A stretch of DNA of 10,209 nucleotides from Clostridiales bacterium UBA1389 (GCA_002305335.1 DBQR01000039.1:1-10209); one strand, 5' to 3'; shown: positions 1-6,848, counted from the stretch's first letter. Translations and numbers: made by a program. The notes: generated by a model from the sequence alone, not told the origin.

Positions 1-1087
1 TACCGCTTTCGGCTTCACTGTTCGGCACCGTTCCGAGTTCGGTGAAGTCGCTGCCGTCTTCGGAAAGGAAGAAGGTAACGCTTATGGGTTCGCCGATTCC
101 CCAGTCGCCGTACCAGAGGTCGGTGGCAACCCGTTCGATATCCATTGAAGCGCCGAAATCAATCTTGACCGAACCGGTGGGGGAGTCGAAAGCGCCTATG
201 ATGGCGTCCGAGCCGGTGACCGACCAGACACCGTCGGTAAGCTTGGTAAATTCGGGGTCGCCGGAACCGTCGTTTCTTACGGTTCCGGAAAGCACTTCAT
301 AGGAGCAGCCGTAAGCTACGTTCATCCAGGGATCGTATTCTTCTTCGCTGGATTCATCCGTATCGCTGCCTTCTTCCCATTCGGTTCCCACAGGGGCGGT
401 GAAGATGGCGTCACGGACGCAGGGATCCCAGTAATGGTTCCTGCCGTTGCCTTTGAACCAGTATTTCACATACTTGGCATCTTCGCTGACGGTGCCTTTG
501 ATTACGAAATAAGCTTCCGACCATTCGGCAACGCCGTCCCCGTTGTAGGGGTGAATGTCGGTGTTTTCATAGCCGGTCATGCCGGATACAAGGGCATCTT
601 CGGCGGGGAGAATGTCGCTGTCAACTTCGGTCCAGTCATTGCCGTCTTCGGATTCGTAAAGCTTGCACCATGCCACCAGCTCATGGCCGTCGGCGGAGCA
701 GGGGTAGTTAACCCCGCCGGTGGAGGAAGCTCCCACGCAGTGAAGGAAGCCTATCTGAACTTCGGTGTTCCCGAAAACCTCAAATGCAAGTTCGAAATCC
801 TGGCTTGCATTAACCGTCCATACGGTGGCAGGAGACCAATAGGTGTCGGTTATCTTACTCTGAGCATCCTGGGCTTTTATGACCCAGTTGGACGAAAGGT
901 CAGAAACTATGTACCTGTCGCTGGTTTTCACTTTACCGAAAGTGGTTTCGTTGCCGTCCTGTTTCCAGCAAAACCATGTCCTGATATGTTCGTCGCCTAC
1001 AAGCACGATATCGTCTTCCGCAAAGGCTATTAACGAAAAGGTGAATATCATGGTCAAGGTAACAAGCAAAATTAACGCTTTTTTCAA
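1..1087 (-). CDS. Secreted protein with C-terminal discoidin-like (F5/8 type C) domain, partial at its C-terminus
   Basis: The frame is open for 362 codons from a TTG at 1087 and runs off the left edge, so the C-terminus is missing. The TTG is chosen because AAAGGAGGT (1104-1096) lies 8 nt upstream and the product opens with a classic Sec signal peptide: MKK, a hydrophobic core to about residue 20, and an AFA/EDD cleavage site near residue 23. There is no lipobox, so it is probably released or held non-covalently. Residues 24-235 are a Trp/Tyr-rich, probably beta-rich region that I cannot assign. Residues 236-252 are an acidic Ser/Glu linker. From residue 257 (NVAYG, then LTDG at 283-286, then VKIDFG and a SEDGSDF strand) the pattern resembles F5/8 type C domains, which usually bind sugars. 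The upstream gene on the same strand is also discoidin-bearing, which suggests a related surface role. Function beyond binding is unknown. Confidence 0.85.
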   Translation of the reverse strand, partial: MKKALILLVTLTMIFTFSLIAFAEDDIVLVGDEHIRTWFCWKQDGNETTFGKVKTSDRYIVSDLSSNWVIKAQDAQSKITDTYWSPATVWTVNASQDFELAFEVFGNTEVQIGFLHCVGASSTGGVNYPCSADGHELVAWCKLYESEDGNDWTEVDSDILPAEDALVSGMTGYENTDIHPYNGDGVAEWSEAYFVIKGTVSEDAKYVKYWFKGNGRNHYWDPCVRDAIFTAPVGTEWEEGSDTDESSEEEYDPWMNVAYGCSYEVLSGTVRNDGSGDPEFTKLTDGVWSVTGSDAIIGAFDSPTGSVKIDFGASMDIERVATDLWYGDWGIGEPISVTFFLSEDGSDFTELGTVPNSEAESG

Positions 1088-1095
1088 TTTTTTTA

Positions 1096-1147
1096 ACCTC
1101 CTTTTTTTGTGACAACAAATTATAACACTTTGCTAATGAATTGTCAA
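1096..1147 (-). promoter_or_regulatory. Consensus sigma-A promoter and Shine-Dalgarno for the secreted discoidin-like protein
   Basis: On the minus strand a perfect -35 TTGACA (1147-1142) and a perfect -10 TATAAT (1124-1119) are separated by exactly 17 bp. Transcription should start near 1112, leaving a short leader that carries AAAGGAGGT (1104-1096). An AATCAA-N7-TTGATT inverted repeat (1146-1164) overlaps the edge of the -35 box and could be an operator. So strong a promoter argues that this gene is transcribed independently of the DUF4855 gene ending at 1200, from which it is separated by 112 bp. No clear terminator was seen in that gap. Confidence 0.85.
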
Positions 1148-1199
1148 TCAAGAGCCAATTGATTAATGAAAATAGGCAATGTGCATAAATTGTTGTTAA

Positions 1200-3800
1200 C
1201 TATTTGTGCACATTTACGGTGTAGGTTATTCTGACTAACGAAACGCCGTCAAAGACTTTAAGCACAAAGGAGTCGGTTCCGGTGAAGTTTTCCATGGGGG
1301 TGTATATAATTTTACCCTCGTCCGAAACGGTGACGCTGCCGTATTTTGAGGCCTTTTCCACGGAAGCCGAAAGGCAGATACCGTTTTTTAGCTCAACTTC
1401 CCCGTTGTATTTGGTGTTTTTCTGGGTTTCTATAATGGCGTCCGTAGCGGTGTTTTCGTTTGCTTTAAGCAGCCGCTTGGCGTACTGATAGGTTATGTCA
1501 TATACCGCTCTAACATGGGGGTCATTTGATTTATAGGCATTGTAGAATACGCCGGGACCTGCGTCCTGATAATACATCTTAATCGAATTCATATAACCGC
1601 ATTCCACCCCAACCCGCAGATAGGCAAGGTATCTGTCGTAGTATTCGGGGTCGGTAAGGGCTTTCCCCTGTATTTCGATCTCAACCCCCATGCCGTACAT
1701 TCTGGTCAGAGCGGCGTTGTCATAGAGTATCTGTTCGGTGAATGCTTCCCGGAACATATAGTTCGGCTGCATGTTTGCCACATCAAACCCCACCTTTTCC
1801 CATTGGGTGTAGCCGGCGGCCTGGTAATAGGGTATCCATATAATATAATAACCCAGCTGATGGACATAATCTATGGCATACAGCAAAGTTTCCTTATTTA
1901 AGGAGTTGGACAGGTCAAGGTCTTCGTCGTACCAGTAAAAGCCCACAAGACGCTGGTTGCCGAAATTTTCGGCATTATATTTTTCGATCTGCCTGTCGAT
2001 CCACCACTTAACCACCTTCTTGCGGTCTTCGGATTTTGCAAGGTCCTCGGAAATACTGTCGTTGTCCACGTCGCCGAAGCTGCGGCACCTGACGTTGGGG
2101 TTGAAAATGCTTAAAAACACGTTGACTTTGTAATTTTCCTCCCCCAGGGCGGTCTTTACCTCCTCCACCGCCTGTTCAAGGGCGGACAGATTCTTGTCGG
2201 CCATGAACAAATCGTTTTCATAGTCCAGCCAGTCGCTTTTTATCGAGGGCTTTTCCCCGCTGGAAAAAAGCACTCCCCCGGAAGGGCAGACGGTGGAACA
2301 GGGGAGATACAAATAGGAATCGAAAAAGAAATCCACAAGCTCCCCTTCGGTGTTGTAGTAGCCCACATAGGGAAGGTAGCCTGCCTTGGTGGTCCTGCCG
2401 ACGGCGGGGCTTTCGGTTTTATAGTTATAGGCAAGGAGTATGTTTTCGCTTCCGCCCAGAACATCTGGGGATGGATAACCCTTGTCAAAAACGTTAATAT
2501 CTTCAGGAACAATGGTTTTGGCACTGCTTCCTACCTTTTTTGTCCCCCAGACCTCAAACTCGTCGATCCAGCAGTGGGCGGAAACGGTAAGCACAAACTT
2601 GACAAACCTTGCCTTGTAGGAACCGTCAAAGTCAAAGGACAGGTCGATTCTTGAGTTTACCGCATTGGGGAATTCCTCTGCGGATTCGGCGGAAACCGTC
2701 TGCCAGTTTTCCCCGTCTTCGGAAAGCTCGATGGAAATAAAATCGGGATAATTAATGGCGTAATCGGTTTTTACGTAAACCCCCACCACTCCCTTGGACA
2801 CTTCCGAAAGATGGGTCAGATCATACACGAAAGACCGCAGCAACCCCTTTGTGGCATGGAAATAAGCGCTTTCGGCATAGTTGGAAGAGCCCCGTTTTCC
2901 GTCGGTTAGCACCGTTGAATTTGCAGGGGTGTTGTAGTATTCGGTACGTAAAGTCGGTTCCAAATTGAAGCCGGCATAAACCCGCTGGGGAAGGCCTTTG
3001 ATCAGATTCCGGTATGTTGCATAATCGGCTTCGGATTCATTCCAAAAAGTAGGCTTGACATCCTCGGGTAGGGGGTCGTTTTCATAGTATTCCCCCGTGT
3101 CATTAACCTCGGTTATTTTATAAAGTTTTATGGCATCCACGGCGGTCCACTGGGACACGAAACCGGTTAATACTATTTTAATGTATCTTGCCTCAAAGCC
3201 CTTCTGGGTAAAGGCGGAATGGGTGTAAACAAGGCTGGAGGAATAAACCGAAGGATATCTTTCGGAGGTGGCTATTTTAACATATTCCTCTCCATCGGCA
3301 GAAATCCAAAACTCGCATATCTTGGGTATGTTTTCCCCCGCATTGGTGTTATAACGGCAGTTGACGGAAAAGCCCCCCAAATTTGTTTCCAGGTTTTCCA
3401 GGTCAACGGTTATTTCGATATCCTTTCTCCCCAAAAAGCCCACCCATTTTTCGTTGTCGCCGAGGGCGGCGTCGTCGTTGTCGGTAAGCTTCTTGCCGTC
3501 GTCGGGAAGCTGCGAATAGGAATCAAGGTTTATGGTGTATTTCTGTCCCGCGATTATATTGGAATAGCCGTAGCTGTCGGGAAGGTTATATTTTAACGCC
3601 GCGTTTATTTTCCCGATTTTGGCGATAACCTCCGGATCGCTTTCCTCTTCGCTGATTTCGCTGACATCGCTGTTTTCCGAAATATCCCCCTGAGAGGTTG
3701 ATTCGTCCACGGATGAATCCGGATTTTTATCCCCTAAACAGGAAACCAATAAAGTAGACATAATAAGTAATGAGAGAAAAATCAAAAGGGTTTTTTTCAT
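1200..3800 (-). CDS. DUF4855 surface lipoprotein with two discoidin-like domains and a C-terminal Ig-like domain
   Basis: The protein has 866 residues from an ATG at 3800, chosen because the lipoprotein signal begins there (MKK, hydrophobic core, lipobox LVSC with Cys21) and AGGTG lies 7 nt upstream. A 16-codon in-frame extension to 3848 would bury the signal peptide and is rejected. After an acidic Ser/Glu linker (22-56) come a discoidin-like domain (about 65-230), a second one (about 275-420, with VLTDGKRG, SEDGENWQTV and RFVKFVLT), a DUF4855 domain (about 440-775) and an Ig/cadherin-like repeat (about 785-866, with IYTPMENFTGTDSF). DUF4855 landmarks are FFDSYLYLP at 491-499, GFYWYDEDLD at 619-628, IWIPYYQAAGY at 653-663 and GMGVEIEI at 702-709. 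The alternating strands with acidic residues at their ends suggest a TIM-barrel hydrolase-like fold, but that is inference; the family has no established activity known to me. It is likely anchored to the outer face of the membrane and acts on or binds polysaccharide. It follows the solute-binding protein gene on the same strand. Confidence 0.9.
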   Translation of the reverse strand: MKKTLLIFLSLLIMSTLLVSCLGDKNPDSSVDESTSQGDISENSDVSEISEEESDPEVIAKIGKINAALKYNLPDSYGYSNIIAGQKYTINLDSYSQLPDDGKKLTDNDDAALGDNEKWVGFLGRKDIEITVDLENLETNLGGFSVNCRYNTNAGENIPKICEFWISADGEEYVKIATSERYPSVYSSSLVYTHSAFTQKGFEARYIKIVLTGFVSQWTAVDAIKLYKITEVNDTGEYYENDPLPEDVKPTFWNESEADYATYRNLIKGLPQRVYAGFNLEPTLRTEYYNTPANSTVLTDGKRGSSNYAESAYFHATKGLLRSFVYDLTHLSEVSKGVVGVYVKTDYAINYPDFISIELSEDGENWQTVSAESAEEFPNAVNSRIDLSFDFDGSYKARFVKFVLTVSAHCWIDEFEVWGTKKVGSSAKTIVPEDINVFDKGYPSPDVLGGSENILLAYNYKTESPAVGRTTKAGYLPYVGYYNTEGELVDFFFDSYLYLPCSTVCPSGGVLFSSGEKPSIKSDWLDYENDLFMADKNLSALEQAVEEVKTALGEENYKVNVFLSIFNPNVRCRSFGDVDNDSISEDLAKSEDRKKVVKWWIDRQIEKYNAENFGNQRLVGFYWYDEDLDLSNSLNKETLLYAIDYVHQLGYYIIWIPYYQAAGYTQWEKVGFDVANMQPNYMFREAFTEQILYDNAALTRMYGMGVEIEIQGKALTDPEYYDRYLAYLRVGVECGYMNSIKMYYQDAGPGVFYNAYKSNDPHVRAVYDITYQYAKRLLKANENTATDAIIETQKNTKYNGEVELKNGICLSASVEKASKYGSVTVSDEGKIIYTPMENFTGTDSFVLKVFDGVSLVRITYTVNVHK

Positions 3801-3807
3801 CACAAAA

Positions 3808-3845
3808 CACCTGCCGCCGTCAATTTTACCGCTTACGGCGGCAGG
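3808..3845 (-). promoter_or_regulatory. Leader hairpin overlapping the ribosome binding site of the DUF4855 gene
   Basis: CCTGCCGCCGT (3810-3820) and ACGGCGGCAGG (3835-3845) form a perfect 11-bp GC-rich stem with a 14-nt loop. In the minus-strand transcript the 3' arm ends in AGG, which with the following TG is the Shine-Dalgarno of the gene starting at 3800. When folded, the stem would pair most of the ribosome site. It may control translation. The T-rich stretch after it (TGTTTTG) makes a weak terminator an alternative. Confidence 0.6.
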
Positions 3846-3885
3846 CATTCCCGCCTTTCTGTAAATAATTCGAGCCTCTTATAAA

Positions 3886-3913
3886 TCACGGTTGCGTAAT
3901 TACGCAACCGTGA
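3886..3913 (-). terminator. Perfect 28-bp palindrome after the solute-binding protein gene; candidate intercistronic hairpin or terminator
   Basis: The arm TCACGGTTGCGTAA is followed directly by its exact reverse complement, so the whole 28 bp is self-complementary. It starts 19 bp past the stop codon of the solute-binding protein gene. In the minus-strand RNA it is followed by TTTATAAG, a poor U-tract, so termination would be partial at best. Stem-loops after a solute-binding protein gene often stabilise that part of the message or limit read-through to the next gene. A dimeric DNA-binding protein site is the alternative reading. Confidence 0.5.
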
Positions 3914-3931
3914 GTCATATTATGGTTTAAT

Positions 3932-5476
3932 CTAATTCTGGTCTTCGCCCATGAAGGTAAGGATGGCTTTGTCAATCGCTTCCTGATATGTAACCTTGTT
4001 GGTGTCATACAATGAAGTAAACCTGTTTTCGGTTTTCGCCATAAGCAGGGATGTATAGAACTGAATCATAACCACGGTATTCGTACCGAAATCGTAAACG
4101 CCCGCCATATCATAGGTACGGTTTCTGAAGATAAGGTCAAGCATTTCTTCGGATTCCTCGTCCTTGACCTTCTGTCCCTTCAGCACCTGCTGATAGAATT
4201 TCGGGGTTACCATCTTCTGACCGTAGTAAGCCAAAGCTTCCAAGGCAAACATGGCGCAGTCAACCTTTTCGATGTTTGAAAGGGGTATTGCCACCACCTT
4301 GAGCCAGTAGTAAGTAACGGAGGAGGAGTATTCGTCCTGATTCTCGCTGTATTTCGGCATGGGAACCAGACCGTAGTCCACTTCGGTGTTGACGAATTTT
4401 TCATCGTCCAGTACGCTCAGAGCGTTGGGCATGAACAGGGCGTTGCCGTTTACGAATATTTCAAGTTCCTTACCGTAAACGCCGGAGTTATAGGAACCGA
4501 AAAAGTCCGCCACGCCGATATAGTCCATATCGGTAAGCAGATCAAACACTTTATTCCATGCGTTTTCGTTTTGTTCTTCCTTTATACGAATGATGGGAAA
4601 ATCATCGTTATCCTTGGTAACCATGGTCTGCCGGCAGCCTGCCATGAACATAAGACCGTCATAGGACTGGGCAACCATTCCCCAAACGTCACCGACAGAC
4701 GGTTCATAGGACATGGTTTCCCCGTGTTTAAGATTGACTTTCTTTGCCATTTCGTGAACCGTGTCTATGGTCCATTTGTTTTCCTTGACAAGGGTGTAGG
4801 GGCTTTCAAGCCCGTAGTCTTCGATCAAACCTTTGTTGAAGAATAAACCCCAGGTGGAATAGTCGTCGGCAATGCAGATGTCGCCGGTTAAGAAGAACAG
4901 CTTGCCGCCGAAGGAAAGGTCCCTTATAGTGGGCTGGTCCCACCATGAAGCATCCAGCTGAAGGTAGTTGTACTGTTCGTTTTCCTCAATAAGGTCGTAA
5001 TACCAGCCGTTCAGCGACGAAGGAGCCAAATATTTCGCTCCGTCTGCCACCAAATCAAGGGGTAAATTGGCGCTAATGGCCTTTTCCACTTCCTGAATGG
5101 TACCGCCCAAAGCATCGATATACTGCATCTGAATTTCAATGCCGTAATCTTCTTTAATCTTGTTGGTGCGGTCAACCACTGCGGAAGCCACCAGATCTTC
5201 GGTTTCCTCATTATACCAGAACTCATATTCCATATACTTTCTGGTTTTATTCACCAACATGACCAGGGTGGTTCCCCAGAAGGTATCTGGGAGTCCCAGC
5301 TGTTCTTCGGAAGATTCCTGTTGTTCGGAGGATTCATCCTCGGTTTCTTCCGCGCTGGATTCCTGCGCCTGGGAAGATGCAGCCTGTGAGCTGGTTTCGT
5401 TGTCATCATCTCCGCAGGCAACAAGGAAGGTGCCTAATAAAAGTACTGCAATAAGCAGGGCTATTAATTTTTTCAT
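3932..5476 (-). CDS. Extracellular solute-binding lipoprotein of an ABC importer (family 1, probable carbohydrate type)
   Basis: The protein has 514 residues. It opens with a lipoprotein signal peptide (MKK, hydrophobic core, lipobox LVAC with Cys21) and a long Ser/Glu/Gln linker (22-60) that would hold the binding domain away from the membrane. Family 1 traits are a FWGTTLVMLV first strand (about 66-75), a GGKLFFLTGD strand with WGLFFNKGLIEDYGL (190-223) as the typical hinge-region motif, a Lys/Trp TIDTVHEMAKKVN helix (235-248), the FVNGNALFMPNALSVL segment (341-355) and YGLVPMPKY (368-376). Proteins of this length and layout usually serve sugar (CUT1-type) importers; the ligand cannot be read from sequence. 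The start has AAGGGGG 7 nt upstream. No permease or ATPase gene lies in the window, so it either pairs with transporter genes elsewhere or is an orphan receptor. The next gene downstream is a discoidin/DUF4855 lipoprotein, which favours a glycan ligand. Confidence 0.92.
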   Translation of the reverse strand: MKKLIALLIAVLLLGTFLVACGDDDNETSSQAASSQAQESSAEETEDESSEQQESSEEQLGLPDTFWGTTLVMLVNKTRKYMEYEFWYNEETEDLVASAVVDRTNKIKEDYGIEIQMQYIDALGGTIQEVEKAISANLPLDLVADGAKYLAPSSLNGWYYDLIEENEQYNYLQLDASWWDQPTIRDLSFGGKLFFLTGDICIADDYSTWGLFFNKGLIEDYGLESPYTLVKENKWTIDTVHEMAKKVNLKHGETMSYEPSVGDVWGMVAQSYDGLMFMAGCRQTMVTKDNDDFPIIRIKEEQNENAWNKVFDLLTDMDYIGVADFFGSYNSGVYGKELEIFVNGNALFMPNALSVLDDEKFVNTEVDYGLVPMPKYSENQDEYSSSVTYYWLKVVAIPLSNIEKVDCAMFALEALAYYGQKMVTPKFYQQVLKGQKVKDEESEEMLDLIFRNRTYDMAGVYDFGTNTVVMIQFYTSLLMAKTENRFTSLYDTNKVTYQEAIDKAILTFMGEDQN

Positions 5477-5504
5477 GGTTTTCCCCCTTTCTTTAACTTT
5501 GTTC

Positions 5505-5533
5505 AGTATAGCATATCAGCTAATGGTTGTCAA
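5505..5533 (-). promoter_or_regulatory. Sigma-A promoter of the solute-binding protein gene
   Basis: On the minus strand TTGACA (5533-5528) and TATACT (5510-5505) are separated by 17 bp, one mismatch from full consensus. Transcription would start near 5498, about 22 nt before the ATG. The spacer begins ACCATTAGC, closely resembling the ATTCATTAGC at the same place in the promoter at 1119-1147. Confidence 0.85.
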
Positions 5534-5564
5534 CTAAAAACAAATACTATTGCCAATAATTTCT

Positions 5565-5581
5565 CCGTTTTGCACAAACGG
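5565..5581. promoter_or_regulatory. 17-bp inverted repeat upstream of the solute-binding protein promoter; possible operator
   Basis: CCGTTT (5565-5570) and AAACGG (5576-5581) are exact inverted arms around TGCAC. The site lies about 31 bp upstream of the -35 box and is not followed by a T-run, so an activator or regulator binding site is more likely than a terminator. No regulator gene for it is evident nearby. Confidence 0.35.
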
Positions 5582-5610
5582 TTTATATACTTTTCACAGA
5601 GAATAAAATC

Positions 5611-5640
5611 AAAAATGACTAAATCAATGTTCTTTAGTCA
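5611..5640 (-). terminator. Intrinsic terminator after feoA
   Basis: TGACTAAA (5616-5623) and TTTAGTCA (5633-5640) form an 8-bp stem with a 9-nt loop starting directly after the feoA stop codon. In the minus-strand transcript it is followed by TTTTTGATTTT. The stem is AT-rich but the placement and U-tract fit a terminator that separates feoA from the solute-binding protein gene. Confidence 0.6.
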
Positions 5641-5641
5641 A

Positions 5642-5884
5642 TTAGCTGTCTTTATTGACGGTAACCGTTATATTTTTCGCATCACTCCGCCTTAAGGCAA
5701 CCACCGTGCCGCCGATAAGGTAAGCGGAAGGGTCCCCGAAGGGGGAAACCGCAACCTTTTTCACTTCTTCCCCTGTGTCAAAGCCGAACAGCTTTAGCCT
5801 TTCGGCAGTTTTGTAGTTCCGGTTTATGCTCTTTATAATCCCCTTTTTGCCTGCGGGAAGGTCACAAAGGTTTATTTCAGTCAA
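5642..5884 (-). CDS. feoA: FeoA-family small protein (ferrous iron transport accessory)
   Basis: This is an 80-residue single-domain protein with an SH3-like FeoA pattern: L-x-x-L-PAGKKG-I-I at 6-17, AERLKLFGFDTGEEV at 27-41, and SPFGDPSAYLIGG with VVALRRSDAKNI at 47-72. FeoA proteins are cytosolic and assist the FeoB ferrous iron permease, although many genomes also carry stand-alone copies of unknown role. No feoB is present in the window. The TTG at 5884 is preferred because AGGTGA sits 5 nt upstream and the product then opens just before the conserved region. A TTG six codons further upstream at 5902 (86 residues) is possible but has no convincing ribosome site. Hairpin terminators lie on both sides, so the gene appears to be its own unit. 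A weak candidate promoter (TTGTTT, 16 bp, TATCAT) lies between the upstream terminator and the gene. Confidence 0.85.
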   Translation of the reverse strand: MTEINLCDLPAGKKGIIKSINRNYKTAERLKLFGFDTGEEVKKVAVSPFGDPSAYLIGGTVVALRRSDAKNITVTVNKDS

Positions 5885-5930
5885 TTTAATCACCTGATAC
5901 AATATATGATATCCGGCAATAATGGGAAAA

Positions 5931-5957
5931 CAAAAAAGCGGCTTTCCGCCGCTTTTT
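5931..5957 (-). terminator. Strong intrinsic terminator of the aquaporin gene (structurally bidirectional)
   Basis: AAAAAGCGGC (5933-5942) and GCCGCTTTTT (5948-5957) form a 10-bp stem with a 5-nt loop. On the minus strand it is followed by TTTTTTG and then TTTT, a textbook U-tract, 16 bp past the aquaporin stop. The A/T-flanked symmetry would let it work in either direction, although nothing is transcribed toward it from the left. Confidence 0.88.
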
Positions 5958-5973
5958 ACTGGTTTTTAAGGTT

Positions 5974-6669
5974 TTACATGGTTTTGTGTTCGGTGGCTTT
6001 ATAGATTCCGGCGGCAATGGCTCCGCCTAAAATTGGGGCGAGAAGGAAAATCCAGATGTCCGAGATGGGTCCGGAATTCCCGCCGATAAGGCAGGTGAGG
6101 GCGGAAGCAAGGCTTCTTGCGGGATTGGCCGAGGCATTGGTGAAGGAGATGCCGAAAACATAAACCCCGCTGAGGGCGAAACCCGCCGCCACGCCTCCGG
6201 CGCCCCGGTAGTCCCGCTTCAATATAACCCCCACCGCCACAAGGACAAGGGCGATGGTTAAAAACAGCTCGATTATGAATGCCGCCGTATTCCCCGGCCC
6301 GGCGGAGGAGTTGGCGAAATAGTTGTCGGTGAGGTCGTCATAATCTCCTAAATTCCAGATTAATGAAAGCAGTTCGGTACCGGCGAAGGCTCCCGCAACC
6401 TGGGCTATAATATAGCCGAAGAAGTCGCCGGCAGACATTTCCCCCGCCACCAGCACCCCCACCGAAACGGCGGGGTTGAGATGACAGCCGCTGACATGGG
6501 ACAGAGCATAGAACATACCCATATAGGCAAAACCGAAGGCAAGAGCGGTCAGCATATATCCGGCGCTGCCAACGCTGGAGGTCCCCAGCATCATGGCGGT
6601 GCCGCAGCCGATGGTAATTAAGACCGCCGTACCCACAAATTCGGCAAAGTATTTTTTACATTTTTCCAA
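5974..6669 (-). CDS. MIP-family aquaporin (water or small-solute channel)
   Basis: This 231-residue integral membrane channel has six membrane spans and the two half-helix NPA motifs of the MIP family: SGCHLNPAVSVG with N65-P66-A67 and NASANPARSL with N182-P183-A184-R185. The usual family length is about 230-280. NPARS rather than NPARD points to the aquaporin rather than the glycerol-facilitator branch. Aligned without gaps to E. coli AqpZ around the NPA boxes, the selectivity-filter residues read F45, Y170, A179 and R185, where AqpZ has Phe, His, Thr and Arg, so strict water selectivity is uncertain. The start is a TTG at 6669 with AAAGGGG 9 nt upstream; there is no nearby ATG alternative. 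I could not find a convincing promoter in the 190-bp gap upstream, which holds only a short TTACA-N4-TGTAA repeat at 6691-6704. A strong terminator follows. Confidence 0.93.
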   Translation of the reverse strand: MEKCKKYFAEFVGTAVLITIGCGTAMMLGTSSVGSAGYMLTALAFGFAYMGMFYALSHVSGCHLNPAVSVGVLVAGEMSAGDFFGYIIAQVAGAFAGTELLSLIWNLGDYDDLTDNYFANSSAGPGNTAAFIIELFLTIALVLVAVGVILKRDYRGAGGVAAGFALSGVYVFGISFTNASANPARSLASALTCLIGGNSGPISDIWIFLLAPILGGAIAAGIYKATEHKTM

Positions 6670-6848
6670 AGTATATTTCCCCTTTGCATTTTACACATTT
6701 GTAACGGTATTCTCTGCATTTTCAGGGAAAATATACATAAAAGGTCTATCGGCCAGGAATATAATTTTCACAACCAGTAAAATTATTTGTTTGATGGGCT
6801 GCAGAATTCCCGGCTGCCTGTGAGGTCATGATATTTTGTAAAAATAGG

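Noticed and set aside
434..1033. A 199-codon plus-strand open frame
   Set aside because: It lies antisense to the signal-peptide-bearing secreted protein at 1-1087, has no ribosome site or recognisable domain, and is explained by the codon pattern of the real gene.
3801..3848. A 16-codon N-terminal extension of the DUF4855 lipoprotein
   Set aside because: It would place a lipoprotein signal peptide internally and reads through the hairpin leader; the ATG at 3800 has its own AGGTG.
5160..5537. A Ser/Cys-rich plus-strand open frame that looks like a cysteine-rich peptide
   Set aside because: It is antisense to the Ser/Glu linker and signal peptide of the solute-binding lipoprotein; the composition is a reflection of GAA/TCC-rich codons on the other strand.
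6593..6823. A 76-codon plus-strand open frame reaching into the gap upstream of the aquaporin
   Set aside because: Half of it is antisense to the aquaporin N-terminus, and no ribosome site or domain is seen.
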